Origin: Opitutaceae bacterium
Lineage (GTDB): Bacteria > Verrucomicrobiota > Verrucomicrobiia > Opitutales > Opitutaceae
NCBI GenBank assembly: GCA_015075305.1
Contig: JABTUS010000001.1
Location: 1 to 64,000, forward strand
Direction: 5' to 3'
Length of the DNA: 64,000 bases
This document shows, piece after piece, positions 40,005 through 49,228 of the stretch (position 1 is the first letter of the stretch; every line of letters begins with the position of its first letter). The notes under the pieces were generated by a model, which worked only from the letters and a program-made list of their open reading frames with translations, was not told the origin of the DNA and did not search any database. The position numbers and the translations under genes were made by a program.

Positions 40005-41816
40005 ATGCCCGCGCCTTCGATCGCGTCAGAGTCTTCCGCGCATTCCGTTCCCGACCGTCTGTCGGACTTCAGCACGAACCGCCGCGTGCTGCTGCTCTGC
40101 GCACTCGCCGTCCCCATCGGAATCATCGGCGCCTTCGTGGCCAAGGTGCTGCTCTGGCTGATCGCGGTTTTCACCAATGCGGCTTTCTTCCTGCGTTTCT
40201 CCAGTGAACCGGTGACCCTGGATAGCCACCATTTCGGATGGTGGGGCGTTGCGGTGCCCGTCCTTGGGGGGCTCATCATCGGCCTGATGGCGCGCTATGG
40301 CTCGGAAAAGATTCGCGGGCACGGCATACCCGAGGCGCTGGAGGCAATTCTTCTCGGTCGCAGCCTCATCGATCCGAAAGTCGCCGTGCTCAAACCCGTT
40401 TCATCCGCAGTATCGATCGGAACCGGCGGGCCCTTTGGCGCGGAGGGGCCCATCATAATGACCGGTGGGGCATTCGGCTCCATGTTCGCCCAGCTCTTCA
40501 ATCTGACCGCTGCGGAACGCAAGACATTGCTGGTTGCCGGCGCAGCTGCGGGCATGGCTGCGGTGTTCGCCACACCAATCGCGGCGGTCCTGCTCGCCGT
40601 GGAACTGCTCCTTTTTGAATGGAAACCGCGCAGCTTCATTCCCGTTGCCGTTGCCGCCGCGGTGGCCTCGGTCATGCGCGTGCCATTGCTCGGTGGCGGG
40701 CCGATATTTCCCGTTGCCCTTCACGATCCTCTCGGAGCGGAGGCGCTCGGTCTCTCACTGGTCGTGGGTGTCGGCGCCGGACTCCTCTCGGGCGGCCTCA
40801 CCGCTCTGGTTTATTTCTGGGAAGACTTGTTTGAGCGCCTGCCCCTTCACTGGATGTGGTGGCCGGCACTCGGCGGACTGGCCATCGGGCTCGGCGGACT
40901 GATCGATCCCCGGGTGCTCGGCGTGGGCTATGAAACCATCCACGGCCTGATGCGCGGCAACGTGCTGATGGGGGCCCTCGTAAGCCTGCTCGTTGCCAAG
41001 AGCCTCGTGTGGGCCATAGCCCTGGGCTCCGGCACTTCTGGCGGAGTTCTGGCCCCGCTGCTCATGATGGGCGGCGCTCTCGGCGCGATGATCGGCCTGC
41101 TGACCGGCATCGGCGATCCCGGACTGTGGAGCATGGTCGGCATGGCCGCGATCATGGGCGGCACCATGCGTTCGCCGCTCACCGGCATGATTTTCATCCT
41201 CGAGCTGACACACGATCTCAACGCCCTGCCCGCCCTGATGATCGGCAGCGTGGCCGCACTCTGCGTAACCGTTCTTCTTCTCCGGCGTTCCATCCTCACG
41301 GAAAAACTTGCGCGTCGCGGCCAGCACATCGCCCGCGAGTACAGCGTGGATGTCTTTGAACTCATGCGCGTGAGCGACGTCATGGACCGCAAGCCGCCCA
41401 TTGTATCCGCCGACACCACCGTCGCCACCCTCGCCGATCGCATTGCCCGCGGCGATCCCGCCGTCGCCACACGCCAGGGGACCCTCATCATCGACGCGGG
41501 TGGATCGCTCGCCGGCATCATTACGCGCAGCGATCTAATGAAAGTCATCCAGAAGGGCACCGCCAGCCGAACCACTGTGCTCGAAGCAAGCAGCAAGGAC
41601 CTCGCCATCACGCACGCGGACGTCACCTTGCAGGATGCCATCGGTCTCATGCTCAAGCGGGGAATCGGCCGGCTGCCGGTTGTCGATCGCGATCACCCCT
41701 CGCGACTCGTTGGATATCTCGGTCGGGCGGACATCCTTGCAGCCAGACTTCGACGTCAGGAGGAGGAAGAGCGGCGCGAACGCGGGCCGATACTCGGCCG
41801 CGACCGACAGACCTAG
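40005..41816 (+). CDS. ClC-family chloride channel/transporter with CBS pair
   Basis: The product has 603 residues from ATG 40005. ClC selectivity motifs: GGPFGAEGPIIMTGGAFGSM (GxEGP-type, with the gating Glu position) near 145-165, and GSGTSGGVLAPLLMMGGALG near 345-365. About ten or more hydrophobic helices cover residues 28-430. Two CBS domains follow at about 455-510 and 530-590 (VSDVMDRKPPIVSADTTV; GLMLKRGIGRLPVVDRDHPS), with a charged tail. ClC proteins exchange Cl- for H+ or conduct Cl-; CBS pairs usually sense nucleotides. It may have its own promoter, given the inverted repeat just upstream. Confidence 0.92.
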   Translation: MPAPSIASESSAHSVPDRLSDFSTNRRVLLLCALAVPIGIIGAFVAKVLLWLIAVFTNAAFFLRFSSEPVTLDSHHFGWWGVAVPVLGGLIIGLMARYGSEKIRGHGIPEALEAILLGRSLIDPKVAVLKPVSSAVSIGTGGPFGAEGPIIMTGGAFGSMFAQLFNLTAAERKTLLVAGAAAGMAAVFATPIAAVLLAVELLLFEWKPRSFIPVAVAAAVASVMRVPLLGGGPIFPVALHDPLGAEALGLSLVVGVGAGLLSGGLTALVYFWEDLFERLPLHWMWWPALGGLAIGLGGLIDPRVLGVGYETIHGLMRGNVLMGALVSLLVAKSLVWAIALGSGTSGGVLAPLLMMGGALGAMIGLLTGIGDPGLWSMVGMAAIMGGTMRSPLTGMIFILELTHDLNALPALMIGSVAALCVTVLLLRRSILTEKLARRGQHIAREYSVDVFELMRVSDVMDRKPPIVSADTTVATLADRIARGDPAVATRQGTLIIDAGGSLAGIITRSDLMKVIQKGTASRTTVLEASSKDLAITHADVTLQDAIGLMLKRGIGRLPVVDRDHPSRLVGYLGRADILAARLRRQEEEERRERGPILGRDRQT

Positions 41817-42030
41817 CCTTTTGATTTCCAGTTCCGTCCAAACACCCACGATTGCGCCCGCACTTCTGTCAGCGTCATGCTGAAGATTCCTCCAACCATG
41901 GCCATCATGCGCGAAATTCCCCACGGATTGAAGCCACTTTGATACCCCATGTCCTCACCTGATAGTTTCAGAAAAGCGCTGACATCCTCTTTCCCGACAG
42001 ATTCTCATTCACACCGACCCTCTCAGATTC

Positions 42031-42954
42031 ATGTCCAGCCCCGACTTTACCCGTCGCGAATTCATGACGATGTCCGCCTCATGGCTCGGTGTCGCCGCAG
42101 TCGCGCGAGCCGCATCACCGGTCGCCGAGCCCATCATCGACATTCACCAGCACCTTCCCTACAGCGGCCGCACCGCGAAACAACTGCTCGCCCATCAAGC
42201 CGCAATGGGGATCTCGTTCACCATCCTGCTGCCCGCGGGATCCCGCTTCGGACTTGCCGCGGGTGTGAACCCCTTTCCGGAAACCAAAGCCCTGGCCGAA
42301 CAGTACCCTGACCGCTTCCGTTGGTTCGCCAATGAGGTGAGCGACCAGCCCGACGCCATCGAGGTCATGCGCAGTCAACTGGAAGCGGGCGCCATCGGCA
42401 TTGGCGAGCAGAAGTTTGACGTCGACTGCGACTCCGTAGCGATCGAGCGCGTAGCCGCTCTTGCCCGGGAGTTCGGTGTCCCCGTCCTCCTTCACTTCCA
42501 GCAGGGAACCTACAATCATCATCTCGAGCGTTTCCCGCGCATTCTGAAAAAGTTCCCGACCGTCGATTTCATCGGGCACGCGCAAACATTCTGGGGAAAC
42601 ATCTCGAAGGACTACGATGAATCGGTTCTTTATCCCAAGGGCCCCGTCAAGCCGGGCGGCCTCACCGATCGGCTGCTCTCGGAGCACCCCAACATGTATG
42701 CGGATCTCTCGGCCGGCTCCGGTTATCAGGCCATTATCCGCGATGAAGATCACGCGCGCGCTTTCTTTGCGCGGCATCAGGACAAGCTGCTGTATGGGAG
42801 TGACTGCTCCGACCCCGTCGGCCGCGGACCGGCATGCTCGGGTTCACGACAGATACTTTCGGTGAAGCGATTCGCACCGGACAAAGCGGCCGAGCGAAAG
42901 ATCCTCTACGGCAATGCGCGCCGCGTGCTGAAGCTGACACACCTGCCAGCCTGA
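42031..42954 (+). CDS. exported amidohydrolase (amidohydrolase_2 type)
   Basis: The product has 307 residues from ATG 42031. A twin-arginine-type leader begins with TRREFMTMSASWLGVAAVAR, suggesting export in folded form with metal. The metal-binding HxH motif is IIDIHQHLPYSG near residue 37, followed by LLHFQQGTYNHH, VDFIGHAQTFWGN and the distal Asp in LLYGSDCSDPVGR. The barrel and motif spacing fit the amidohydrolase_2 superfamily (e.g. 2-amino-3-carboxymuconate decarboxylase-like). The substrate is unknown. It stands alone, downstream of the ClC gene by 214 bp in which I see no gene. Confidence 0.82.
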   Translation: MSSPDFTRREFMTMSASWLGVAAVARAASPVAEPIIDIHQHLPYSGRTAKQLLAHQAAMGISFTILLPAGSRFGLAAGVNPFPETKALAEQYPDRFRWFANEVSDQPDAIEVMRSQLEAGAIGIGEQKFDVDCDSVAIERVAALAREFGVPVLLHFQQGTYNHHLERFPRILKKFPTVDFIGHAQTFWGNISKDYDESVLYPKGPVKPGGLTDRLLSEHPNMYADLSAGSGYQAIIRDEDHARAFFARHQDKLLYGSDCSDPVGRGPACSGSRQILSVKRFAPDKAAERKILYGNARRVLKLTHLPA

Positions 42955-43105
42955 GCGCACCAGCCCGCGAAGGTCGCGCAGCGTGCGAAACCTGTCCAGC
43001 TTCCCCATTCCGCAATAGAGGTTCTCGCTAATCCACTTCAACTGGAATCCAGCAACCGGAATGCTGAATTGACGATTGATGTTGATGCATCAGCGCCTGA
43101 AAGCC

Positions 43106-43262
43106 CCAGCGGGGCGAAACAACCCCAGCCCATGGCAACGCCTTGGATGTTGAATGGAAAAACAAGCTCAAGCCCTGAAAGGGCGCAGTATCCCCAGCCC
43201 ATGGCAACGCCGTGGGTTCATAGGTGAACCGAAAATAAAGAGCCCTGAAGGGGCGGCACAAT
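43106..43262. repeat. palindromic GC-rich repeat array (copy 2)
   Basis: Units seen: AGCCCCAGCGGGGCGAAACA at about 43102-43121; a palindrome-like CCCATGGCAACGCCTTGGA at 43129-43147; GCCCTGAAAGGGCGCAG; CCCATGGCAACGCCGTGGG at 43198-43216; and AGCCCTGAAGGGGCGGCACA at about 43242-43261. The order and spacing match the array at 37045-37215. It runs directly into the RHS fragment at its 3' side. 42955-43105 holds nothing I recognise. Confidence 0.75.
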
Positions 43263-43537
43263 TCTCTCAAATTTCCCTTGTTGCCCAGCCCGCTGACACC
43301 GGTGCTGTTGGACCACTGGCGGTTCCTGATGGAATCGTAGGCGTATTCATGGCGGCGACCCGGCAGCGGCGCAGCCTGGATCGCCACATTCGTACCGAGG
43401 TAGCCGATCCCCGCGGTCATTTCGCCACGTCCATTGTAGGCTTACTGGCGGTACGTGGCGTCGCCATAGTCGGCACAGGCCGTGCCCCTCTTGGAGTATT
43501 CGAGGTCATCTCGAATACCACAAAAGTTAGGGACTGA
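43262..43537 (-). pseudogene. RHS/YD-repeat gene fragment (copy 2), 5' exon of the group II intron
   Basis: On the minus strand: EYSKRGTACADYGDATYRQ, an in-frame TAA, then AYNGRGEMTAGIGYLGTNV, RRHEYAYDSIRNRQWSN and STGVSGL. It shares most of its sequence with copies 1 and 3 and keeps a longer intact frame in the AYDS region. Its 5' end on this strand is at 43537, exactly where the group II intron begins. Confidence 0.7.
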
Positions 43538-45465
43538 GTGCGTCCATGAAAACCAACAACCATGAGTGAAAGTCTCATCCGGCCAATTACGTCATTTAGC
43601 CGGCAACAACCGGAAACTGCGTTCCCGTGAGGGAAGGTGGAAAGCAACCGGACAATGAAAAGGACAGCCCGTAACGACAGTGAAGCTCATCCAATGAGCC
43701 CCGATAAACATAGTTACCCGCGCAGCCGAACCACTTCAGTCTTGGTGAAGGCTGACAGGGTTGGACGCTGGCAAACCCGATGAACAGTTGGAGAGGCCAA
43801 AATGACGATGGGTCCAATCAACCGCGCGGCGGGGTCGGCGAGCACGGGATGTCCGGAAGGTTGGGGGAAATAAGTGGAGAGAGCTCCGCGGGTGGATGTA
43901 CATCCAACGCCCGGACCAACCTCGCGCCCGCGGGGAAGGCCGACGCGGCTCGTGGAGCAGTCAGATCGGTCCATAGTAGCGAAGAAGGTCGTAACGAGAC
44001 CGGAGCGAAGGGACCGAACTTGAACGCAGGGAACAGCGTGGCAAGGGACGAGGCGATGGCTCCAATGCTGGGGATAAAAACGCCGATCAAAGTCCAAGCG
44101 CTACAACGAACCCTATATCGCAAAGCGAAGGAGAACAAACGGTGGCGGGCGTGGAGTCTCTATGGAGACTTGTGCCGCTGCGACGTGTTGGAAACCGCCA
44201 TGAATGCAGTGGTGGCCAAGGCAGGAGCGGCAGGAATTGACGGGATAACGACCGGGCAGGTGAAGGCCAGCGCGGGAAAATTCCTTGAAGACCTGCAAGC
44301 GCAACTGAAGGACGGGGGCTATCGACCCGGTCCGGTTAAACGCGTCTGGATCGACAAGGCCGATGGAAAACAAAGGCCGCTGGGAATCCCCAACGTAATC
44401 GACCGGATCGTGCAGATGGCGCTGCTGATCGTGTTACAACCGATCGTTGAGGCTGACTTCGATGAAGGCAGCTTTGGGTATCGGCCGGGGCGCAAGGCCC
44501 ATGAGGCGCTTGACGCCATCCGAAATCAACTGCGGCAGGGAAGAACGGAGGTCGTGGATGCAGATTTAAGCAGCTACTTCGATACGATCGACCATGCTGG
44601 ATTGCTCCGGTTGGTGGCGCGGCGCGTGAGCGACGGCAGCATCCTGAGATTGGTGAAGCTGTTCCTTAAGGCCCCCATTGTGGAGGAAAAGAATGGCAGG
44701 AGTAGATATCACAAGAATGACCGGGGCACGCCGCAAGGCGGAGTCCTTTCACCGCTGCTGGCCAACCTGTATCTAAACAGTTTGGACCACGGAGTGAACG
44801 GCCATCCGGAGCTGGATGCGAAGCTTGTCCGCTACGCGGACGACTTCGTGTTGTTGTGTCGCCCCGGAAAGGGCGGCGCAATGTTGGAGCGACTGAAGCA
44901 GTATCTGCATGCCAAGCGACTGAGGCTAAACGAAGCGAAAACCCGGCTGGTCAACTTCCAGCAGGAGCCCTTCCGCTTCCTTGGCTTCAATTTCGCAAGG
45001 CGACGCAGTCCGCGCACGGGCAACTACTTCGTGCATGTGGAACCCAGCCCGAAAGCCAGGCAGCATCTGCGCGATGCCGTCCGTGATGAACTCAATCACT
45101 GGACGAAACATCGTAGCTGCGCCGAGGTGATCAGACGGGTGAATCGGATCACCCGAGGTTGGTCCAACTACTACCATTACGGACACTCCACCCATGTGTT
45201 TGGCAGCCAGCAACTCTGGCTGCGAAATCGCGTGCGACGGTGGCTATGGCGGAAGTATGACTGCAAGCATGGCCTGTTCAGTTTCTTCACCGACGCGCGG
45301 CTGGTCGGACAATATCAACTCTGGTCACTGCCGCTCACCTGTGCATGGCGCCGATAGCTTTGCGACGTATGTTCCCGGAAAGCCGGATGCGGCAAATCCG
45401 CACGTCCGGTTTGATGAGGGGCGGAAGCTGGCCGACTCTTTTCGGTCAGCTTCTGCCTACTCTAC
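43538..45465 (+). mobile_element. group II intron with reverse transcriptase
   Basis: The 5' end GTGCG (43538-43542) fits the group II GUGYG consensus. The 3' end is CTACTCTAC ending at 45465. Domain V is readable at about 45380-45413 (AAAGCCGGATGCGG, then CCGCACGTCCGGTTT). Domain VI follows, with GAAGCTGGCCGA and TCGGTCAGCTTC pairing and a branch-type A at 45459, seven bases from the end. The ORF lies within domain IV. Joining the flanks gives GGACTGA/CCCCGTGGG, matching the uninterrupted GGCCGACCCCGTGGA at 37478-37492, which supports both boundaries. Total length 1928 nt. An in-trans relic of the same end is at 49405-49442. Confidence 0.92.
44056..45357 (+). CDS. ltrA: group II intron reverse transcriptase/maturase
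   Basis: The product has 433 residues if it begins at ATG 44056, which has AAGGGA/GAGG just upstream; the frame is open back to 43780 but that part is structural intron RNA. RT blocks are present: AGAAGIDGITTGQVKA, RVWIDKADGKQRPLGIPNVI, GSFGYRPGRKAHEALDAIRN, VDADLSSYFDTIDH, GTPQGGVLSPLLANLYLNSL, and the catalytic RYADDFVLL near residue 260. The maturase (X) part is RGWSNYYHYGHSTHVF. No HNH endonuclease domain follows, so target-primed mobility would use another primer source. Intact, so the element may be active. Confidence 0.95.
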   Translation: MAPMLGIKTPIKVQALQRTLYRKAKENKRWRAWSLYGDLCRCDVLETAMNAVVAKAGAAGIDGITTGQVKASAGKFLEDLQAQLKDGGYRPGPVKRVWIDKADGKQRPLGIPNVIDRIVQMALLIVLQPIVEADFDEGSFGYRPGRKAHEALDAIRNQLRQGRTEVVDADLSSYFDTIDHAGLLRLVARRVSDGSILRLVKLFLKAPIVEEKNGRSRYHKNDRGTPQGGVLSPLLANLYLNSLDHGVNGHPELDAKLVRYADDFVLLCRPGKGGAMLERLKQYLHAKRLRLNEAKTRLVNFQQEPFRFLGFNFARRRSPRTGNYFVHVEPSPKARQHLRDAVRDELNHWTKHRSCAEVIRRVNRITRGWSNYYHYGHSTHVFGSQQLWLRNRVRRWLWRKYDCKHGLFSFFTDARLVGQYQLWSLPLTCAWRR

Positions 45466-45760
45466 CCCCGTGGGTATGACTGCTGGAGGGGCATGCTTTT
45501 TCATGCCCACGGATCGCGCGTTGCGCCACGACGCCGGTGCATATTCTCATCGGCCCATTCCACTCTTCCCTTTCCGCGTGTCTCTGCGGTCAAGCGCTCC
45601 GATTCCATGCAATCCGTGGAATCCGCGCCATCCGTGGTCACAACGTTCGATTCCGAGCAACACGCGCCACCGGCGCACACGACGAGAGCCCAAGGCAACG
45701 CCTTGGGAACTCAAAACGTTCACAAGACCAAGCCTGGTGAGGAGCGAGGAATTCCTCGTG
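45466..45760. other. 3' exon and gene-free stretch before the TonB receptor gene
   Basis: About 295 bp with no supported gene. It starts with CCCCGTGGGTATGAC, the 3' exon of the intron. A 7-bp stem (GGGCATG 45489-45495, CATGCCC 45502-45508, loop CTTTTT) follows. Text rich in ATCCGTGGAATCCGCG-type near-repeats covers about 45600-45645. At 45689-45707 is CCCAAGGCAACGCCTTGGG, a variant of the palindromic repeat seen elsewhere. Confidence 0.55.
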
Positions 45761-48700
45761 TCAGAACTTGAACGTGTTGGTGAGTATCACCTGCCGCTCG
45801 GGGGGAAGCCGGGCCGCCTGAATCTCACCGAGTGGATTCGCGGAAATCGGGATGAGCTGGTCAGGATCGCCGCCGATGAGATTGCGGACGTTCAACTGGA
45901 TCGACCATTGATAGCGCTTGAAGATCCTCCGCTGGTAGGAGGCGAAGACATCCAGATTGAACTCCGTCGGCCCAAAGTAGGGATGCGCGATGTCGCTGAC
46001 AATGTCGCCCGTCGCATTGTAGATGTACGGATAGCCGATGGCCACCTTGTCCTGCCAGCGAGCGGACGCACCGACCTTGACGCCCGACAGCGGACCCGTC
46101 CGGAAATCGTAGCGGGTCGTCACGTTCCAGCGCCATTTGCGCTGCTCCGCCGATACCACCCCCTCAAATCCGCGCTGATTGCGCAGCGGGGAGAGCACAT
46201 TGTTTTCCCACCGCTCGCCGAAAGTGGTGGCGGCGCCACCGGAGACCGGGGCGTCCACGACATTGTAGAGGCCGGCCTCCCTGAGTCGCGCCTCCACTCC
46301 TTCGGCGAATTCGAGCACGCCGGGCTGGATGCGGGTTTGAACCGCCTCCTGCTTTGCGAGGTTGATCGCAATGTTCCAATTTGGGGTCAGCGATCCCGAG
46401 ATCTCCAATTCCATGCCCTTGGTCACGACGTCGGCGGTGGAAGTGAGACCGGAAATGCCAGGGACCGAGACGAGCCCGGTCGTGCGGTTCAGCGAGGTGC
46501 CGGTGATGCCGGCGGCGCTGCGATAGGATTCGGGCGTGAGCGTGAGGACGGCATTGAAAATCTGATCGTAGGTTGTGATGCCGGCAGCCGCGGCGCCAGG
46601 GATGTCGGCAACAGCCAGGCCCGCGCGTTCGGCTTGCGACATGCGAGTGAGCCATTGCTCGTTTACCCAGCTTTCGAGGACGTTGAGCTGATTGCCCGCC
46701 CTGGCGTTGAGAGCACCAGTGTCAAAGAAGCTGCCCCGCAGCGCCAGCCGCTGATCGAGCAGTTCGAGAATGACACCATACTCCCTGGTCGATCCGGTGG
46801 GGCTGCTCAACTCGCTGCCATCCAGGCTCCGGCCGGTCGATACCGGCTGAAACGTGTCCGAATCGAAATAGGTGAATCGGAGATCCGCCCCCAAGGGGAG
46901 TTTCAAAAGTTTTTCGGGAAACCTCGCGACGAGGCTCTTGGTGTTGGTCCGGGCGCTGGTTTCTAGATTCGGCGTGGAATCCAACCGGCGATTGACCAAG
47001 TCGAACGTGCCGTCGGGATTGGCGATCAATCCGCCCGGTATGATCGAAAAGTTCGCCACCTTGTCCAGTCGGGTGGCCACGATCGTGACAATATGATCCT
47101 GCAGCCAGCGGCTCTGCAGAATAAACGCGTCAGAATCGATATTCTGGCGAACAGTCCCTATGCCCGAGTTCATCCACTCCGTCGTCGCGCTGATCGCCTT
47201 CATCTGCCTGGCGGTGCGATCGTAAATCGCATATTCTCCGGTCTGGCCCGCGTAGGGCACGACGGACTTCGCCAGCGGGAAGTTTAACCGCACTTGTTCA
47301 GGTCCAGTCGTGTTCTGCACCGAATCCCCGACATAGACGATGCTGCTGACCTGCATTGTCTGGGAGTTGAAGGTGCCGCCAAGGAGATTGGCGTCGCGCA
47401 AATTGACATCGTTGCTCTTCCAGTTGAGACGCTGGCTCAACCCTTGGCTGTCGGTCTTCGAACTCTGGAGCAAAGCGCTGAGCGTGTGCGCGCCCAGCAG
47501 CGCACCCCAGCGCGCTTTGGTGTCATTTCTGAAATCGTGCGTCGCATACATGGTGGCGCGCAGGGTTTCGGCGCGGACCTCGTTGAAAGACTGGTCAAAA
47601 GCGGCGATCGCCATCATCGGATGATAAAGATTGGGGTTGGCCAACACCGCCGCCTGGCCATTGCCCGCTTGCGACGGCAGCTGCGCCGTGACCGACAGTT
47701 CCTCCGAAATGTCGACGCCCAAGCGGCGTCCGCGCTGGCTGGAATAGGGCGTGTAACGATAGGCGTCGGTGTCCTGGAGATTGTAGCTTGCCTCGAAGCC
47801 GATGGTTCGGTTCAGGAAACTCTGCTCCAGCGTGAGTTCCTTGACGTTGAACCGATCCTTGATGGTGTCCGTGTCCCCGTAATAAAGATGGTTGGCGTAG
47901 TCGAAGACGTCACGATTGCTCAAGGTCGAGAGGGTGAATCCAGAAAGGTTATTCCAATTGCCACTGGTCATCTTGGGGTCCTGACTGTTGCGCGGTGCGG
48001 GCCAGCTGACGCGGCCAATCCCGCCGGCGAGGCCGCCGACCACTCCGCCGGGTCCCGCCGCCTGGGGGTTCACGTAGACTTGGGAGAGGCTGATGAACTG
48101 CGGGGTCAGTTGGATGGTATGATTGTAGGTGTTCCGATTCGTATTCTTGATCGTGGCTTTCGGAATCCAGACTCCGCCGTTCGCAACCGTCTTGTATGCC
48201 GCCGGTATGTCCTCCATGGAGTTGATCCCGGGATACTTTCCAATCAACTGGTAGAACCGATCCAGCGAATACCACCAATCCCAACCGGTTGAAGGAGGGA
48301 TCGGATCGGGGTTGATGCGGTTGATGTGCCCTGCCTCGAAATAACCGCGCAAGAGCGTCTCCCCCAGAACCGCATCCCGCTTGTGCTTTCGGATCCGATA
48401 GTCGGCGGCGAGGTAAAACCGACGGTCCCGGCGAAAGGCCTCCTCCTGCCGATACCGGCGATCCTCGTCGAGCGCAGCCATACGCATCATCAGGCGATCC
48501 TTCACCAGGACCTGGTTGACATCGATGACCGCACGGAGACCGCCGTTGTCGCTGGTTCCAACCTGGGCCTGGTAGGCGTTCCTGCCCAGCGGGCGATTCA
48601 GCGAATTCTCGATCACGCCGCCGGCCGTGCCGAGGCCGAACAGCACGGAATTCGGTCCGCGGTTCACGGTGACACGCGAAGTGTTGTAAGCGTCGAACGG

Positions 48701-49228
48701 AACAGAGGTCGTGAAATAGTTGCGCGTGTTCGTCGCGGACACCAAGCCGCGCACGCGGGTGGAGCTCGTGGAGCCGGTGCGCGAACCCCTGGCATCAAAC
48801 GTCCCGGAATCGGTGTTGGAACCCGCGGACGAAAAGTTTCCCTGCTCGCCCGCAACCTCGACGTTGGGTACGATGCTCAAGAGCGATCCTGCATCCGTAG
48901 CCCCGATGTCGGACATCATCTGGCTGGTGAGGATCGACATCGAGGCGCCCACATCTCGAACGTCCGTGCTGATGCGCGTGCCAGACAGCGTGGAGGTTGC
49001 CACCCATGTGTCGTCGGTGGCTGTGACCTCGAACGGACTCAATTGGACGACCGCTTCATCCGCCGCGTGTTTGGGTGCGACCGGACCCGATGGGGCTGGG
49101 GGCGGCGATTGCAGTTCCTTGGGGGGCGGTTCGGCGGCAACCCCGGAGAGAAGACAGGCGACGCCAAAAATCTGGCATTGCGCGAGCAGTCGGAAGGCTG
49201 CCGAGTAGGGGGCGAATCGAGGATTCAT
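45761..49228 (-). CDS. TonB-dependent outer-membrane receptor
   Basis: The product has 1155 residues from ATG 49228. A signal peptide (cleaved near SGVAA, residue 32) and a Pro-rich spacer precede VVQLSPFEVTATDDTWVATS, the TonB-box/plug start common in Opitutaceae. The plug domain has GTRISTDVRDVGASMSILTS, DIGATDAGSLLSIVPNVEVA and VTVNRGPNSVLFGLGTAGGV. The rest is a 22-strand-type barrel ending with the aromatic TNTFKF. Such receptors import siderophores, cobalamin or glycans with energy from TonB-ExbBD; no partner gene is nearby, so the substrate is unknown. It is much longer than the 700-residue siderophore receptors. It is flanked by the group II intron and an intron relic. Confidence 0.93.
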   Translation of the reverse strand: MNPRFAPYSAAFRLLAQCQIFGVACLLSGVAAEPPPKELQSPPPAPSGPVAPKHAADEAVVQLSPFEVTATDDTWVATSTLSGTRISTDVRDVGASMSILTSQMMSDIGATDAGSLLSIVPNVEVAGEQGNFSSAGSNTDSGTFDARGSRTGSTSSTRVRGLVSATNTRNYFTTSVPFDAYNTSRVTVNRGPNSVLFGLGTAGGVIENSLNRPLGRNAYQAQVGTSDNGGLRAVIDVNQVLVKDRLMMRMAALDEDRRYRQEEAFRRDRRFYLAADYRIRKHKRDAVLGETLLRGYFEAGHINRINPDPIPPSTGWDWWYSLDRFYQLIGKYPGINSMEDIPAAYKTVANGGVWIPKATIKNTNRNTYNHTIQLTPQFISLSQVYVNPQAAGPGGVVGGLAGGIGRVSWPAPRNSQDPKMTSGNWNNLSGFTLSTLSNRDVFDYANHLYYGDTDTIKDRFNVKELTLEQSFLNRTIGFEASYNLQDTDAYRYTPYSSQRGRRLGVDISEELSVTAQLPSQAGNGQAAVLANPNLYHPMMAIAAFDQSFNEVRAETLRATMYATHDFRNDTKARWGALLGAHTLSALLQSSKTDSQGLSQRLNWKSNDVNLRDANLLGGTFNSQTMQVSSIVYVGDSVQNTTGPEQVRLNFPLAKSVVPYAGQTGEYAIYDRTARQMKAISATTEWMNSGIGTVRQNIDSDAFILQSRWLQDHIVTIVATRLDKVANFSIIPGGLIANPDGTFDLVNRRLDSTPNLETSARTNTKSLVARFPEKLLKLPLGADLRFTYFDSDTFQPVSTGRSLDGSELSSPTGSTREYGVILELLDQRLALRGSFFDTGALNARAGNQLNVLESWVNEQWLTRMSQAERAGLAVADIPGAAAAGITTYDQIFNAVLTLTPESYRSAAGITGTSLNRTTGLVSVPGISGLTSTADVVTKGMELEISGSLTPNWNIAINLAKQEAVQTRIQPGVLEFAEGVEARLREAGLYNVVDAPVSGGAATTFGERWENNVLSPLRNQRGFEGVVSAEQRKWRWNVTTRYDFRTGPLSGVKVGASARWQDKVAIGYPYIYNATGDIVSDIAHPYFGPTEFNLDVFASYQRRIFKRYQWSIQLNVRNLIGGDPDQLIPISANPLGEIQAARLPPERQVILTNTFKF

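Noticed and set aside
43106-43262. GC-rich repeats considered as a CRISPR array
   Set aside because: Units are of unequal type and spacing, the between-repeat sequences recur at other loci, and no cas gene is near.
43780-44055. N-terminal extension of the intron reverse transcriptase from ATG 43780
   Set aside because: This part lies in the structured intron RNA, and RT homology begins after 44056.
45489-45508. GGGCATG/CATGCCC stem as a transcription terminator
   Set aside because: No T-run follows on either strand and the TonB gene ends about 250 bp away; it lies in repeat-like DNA.
45194-46966. 590-codon plus-strand frame opposite the TonB receptor gene
   Set aside because: It starts inside the intron reverse transcriptase gene and runs antisense to a clear receptor gene, with no recognisable domain.
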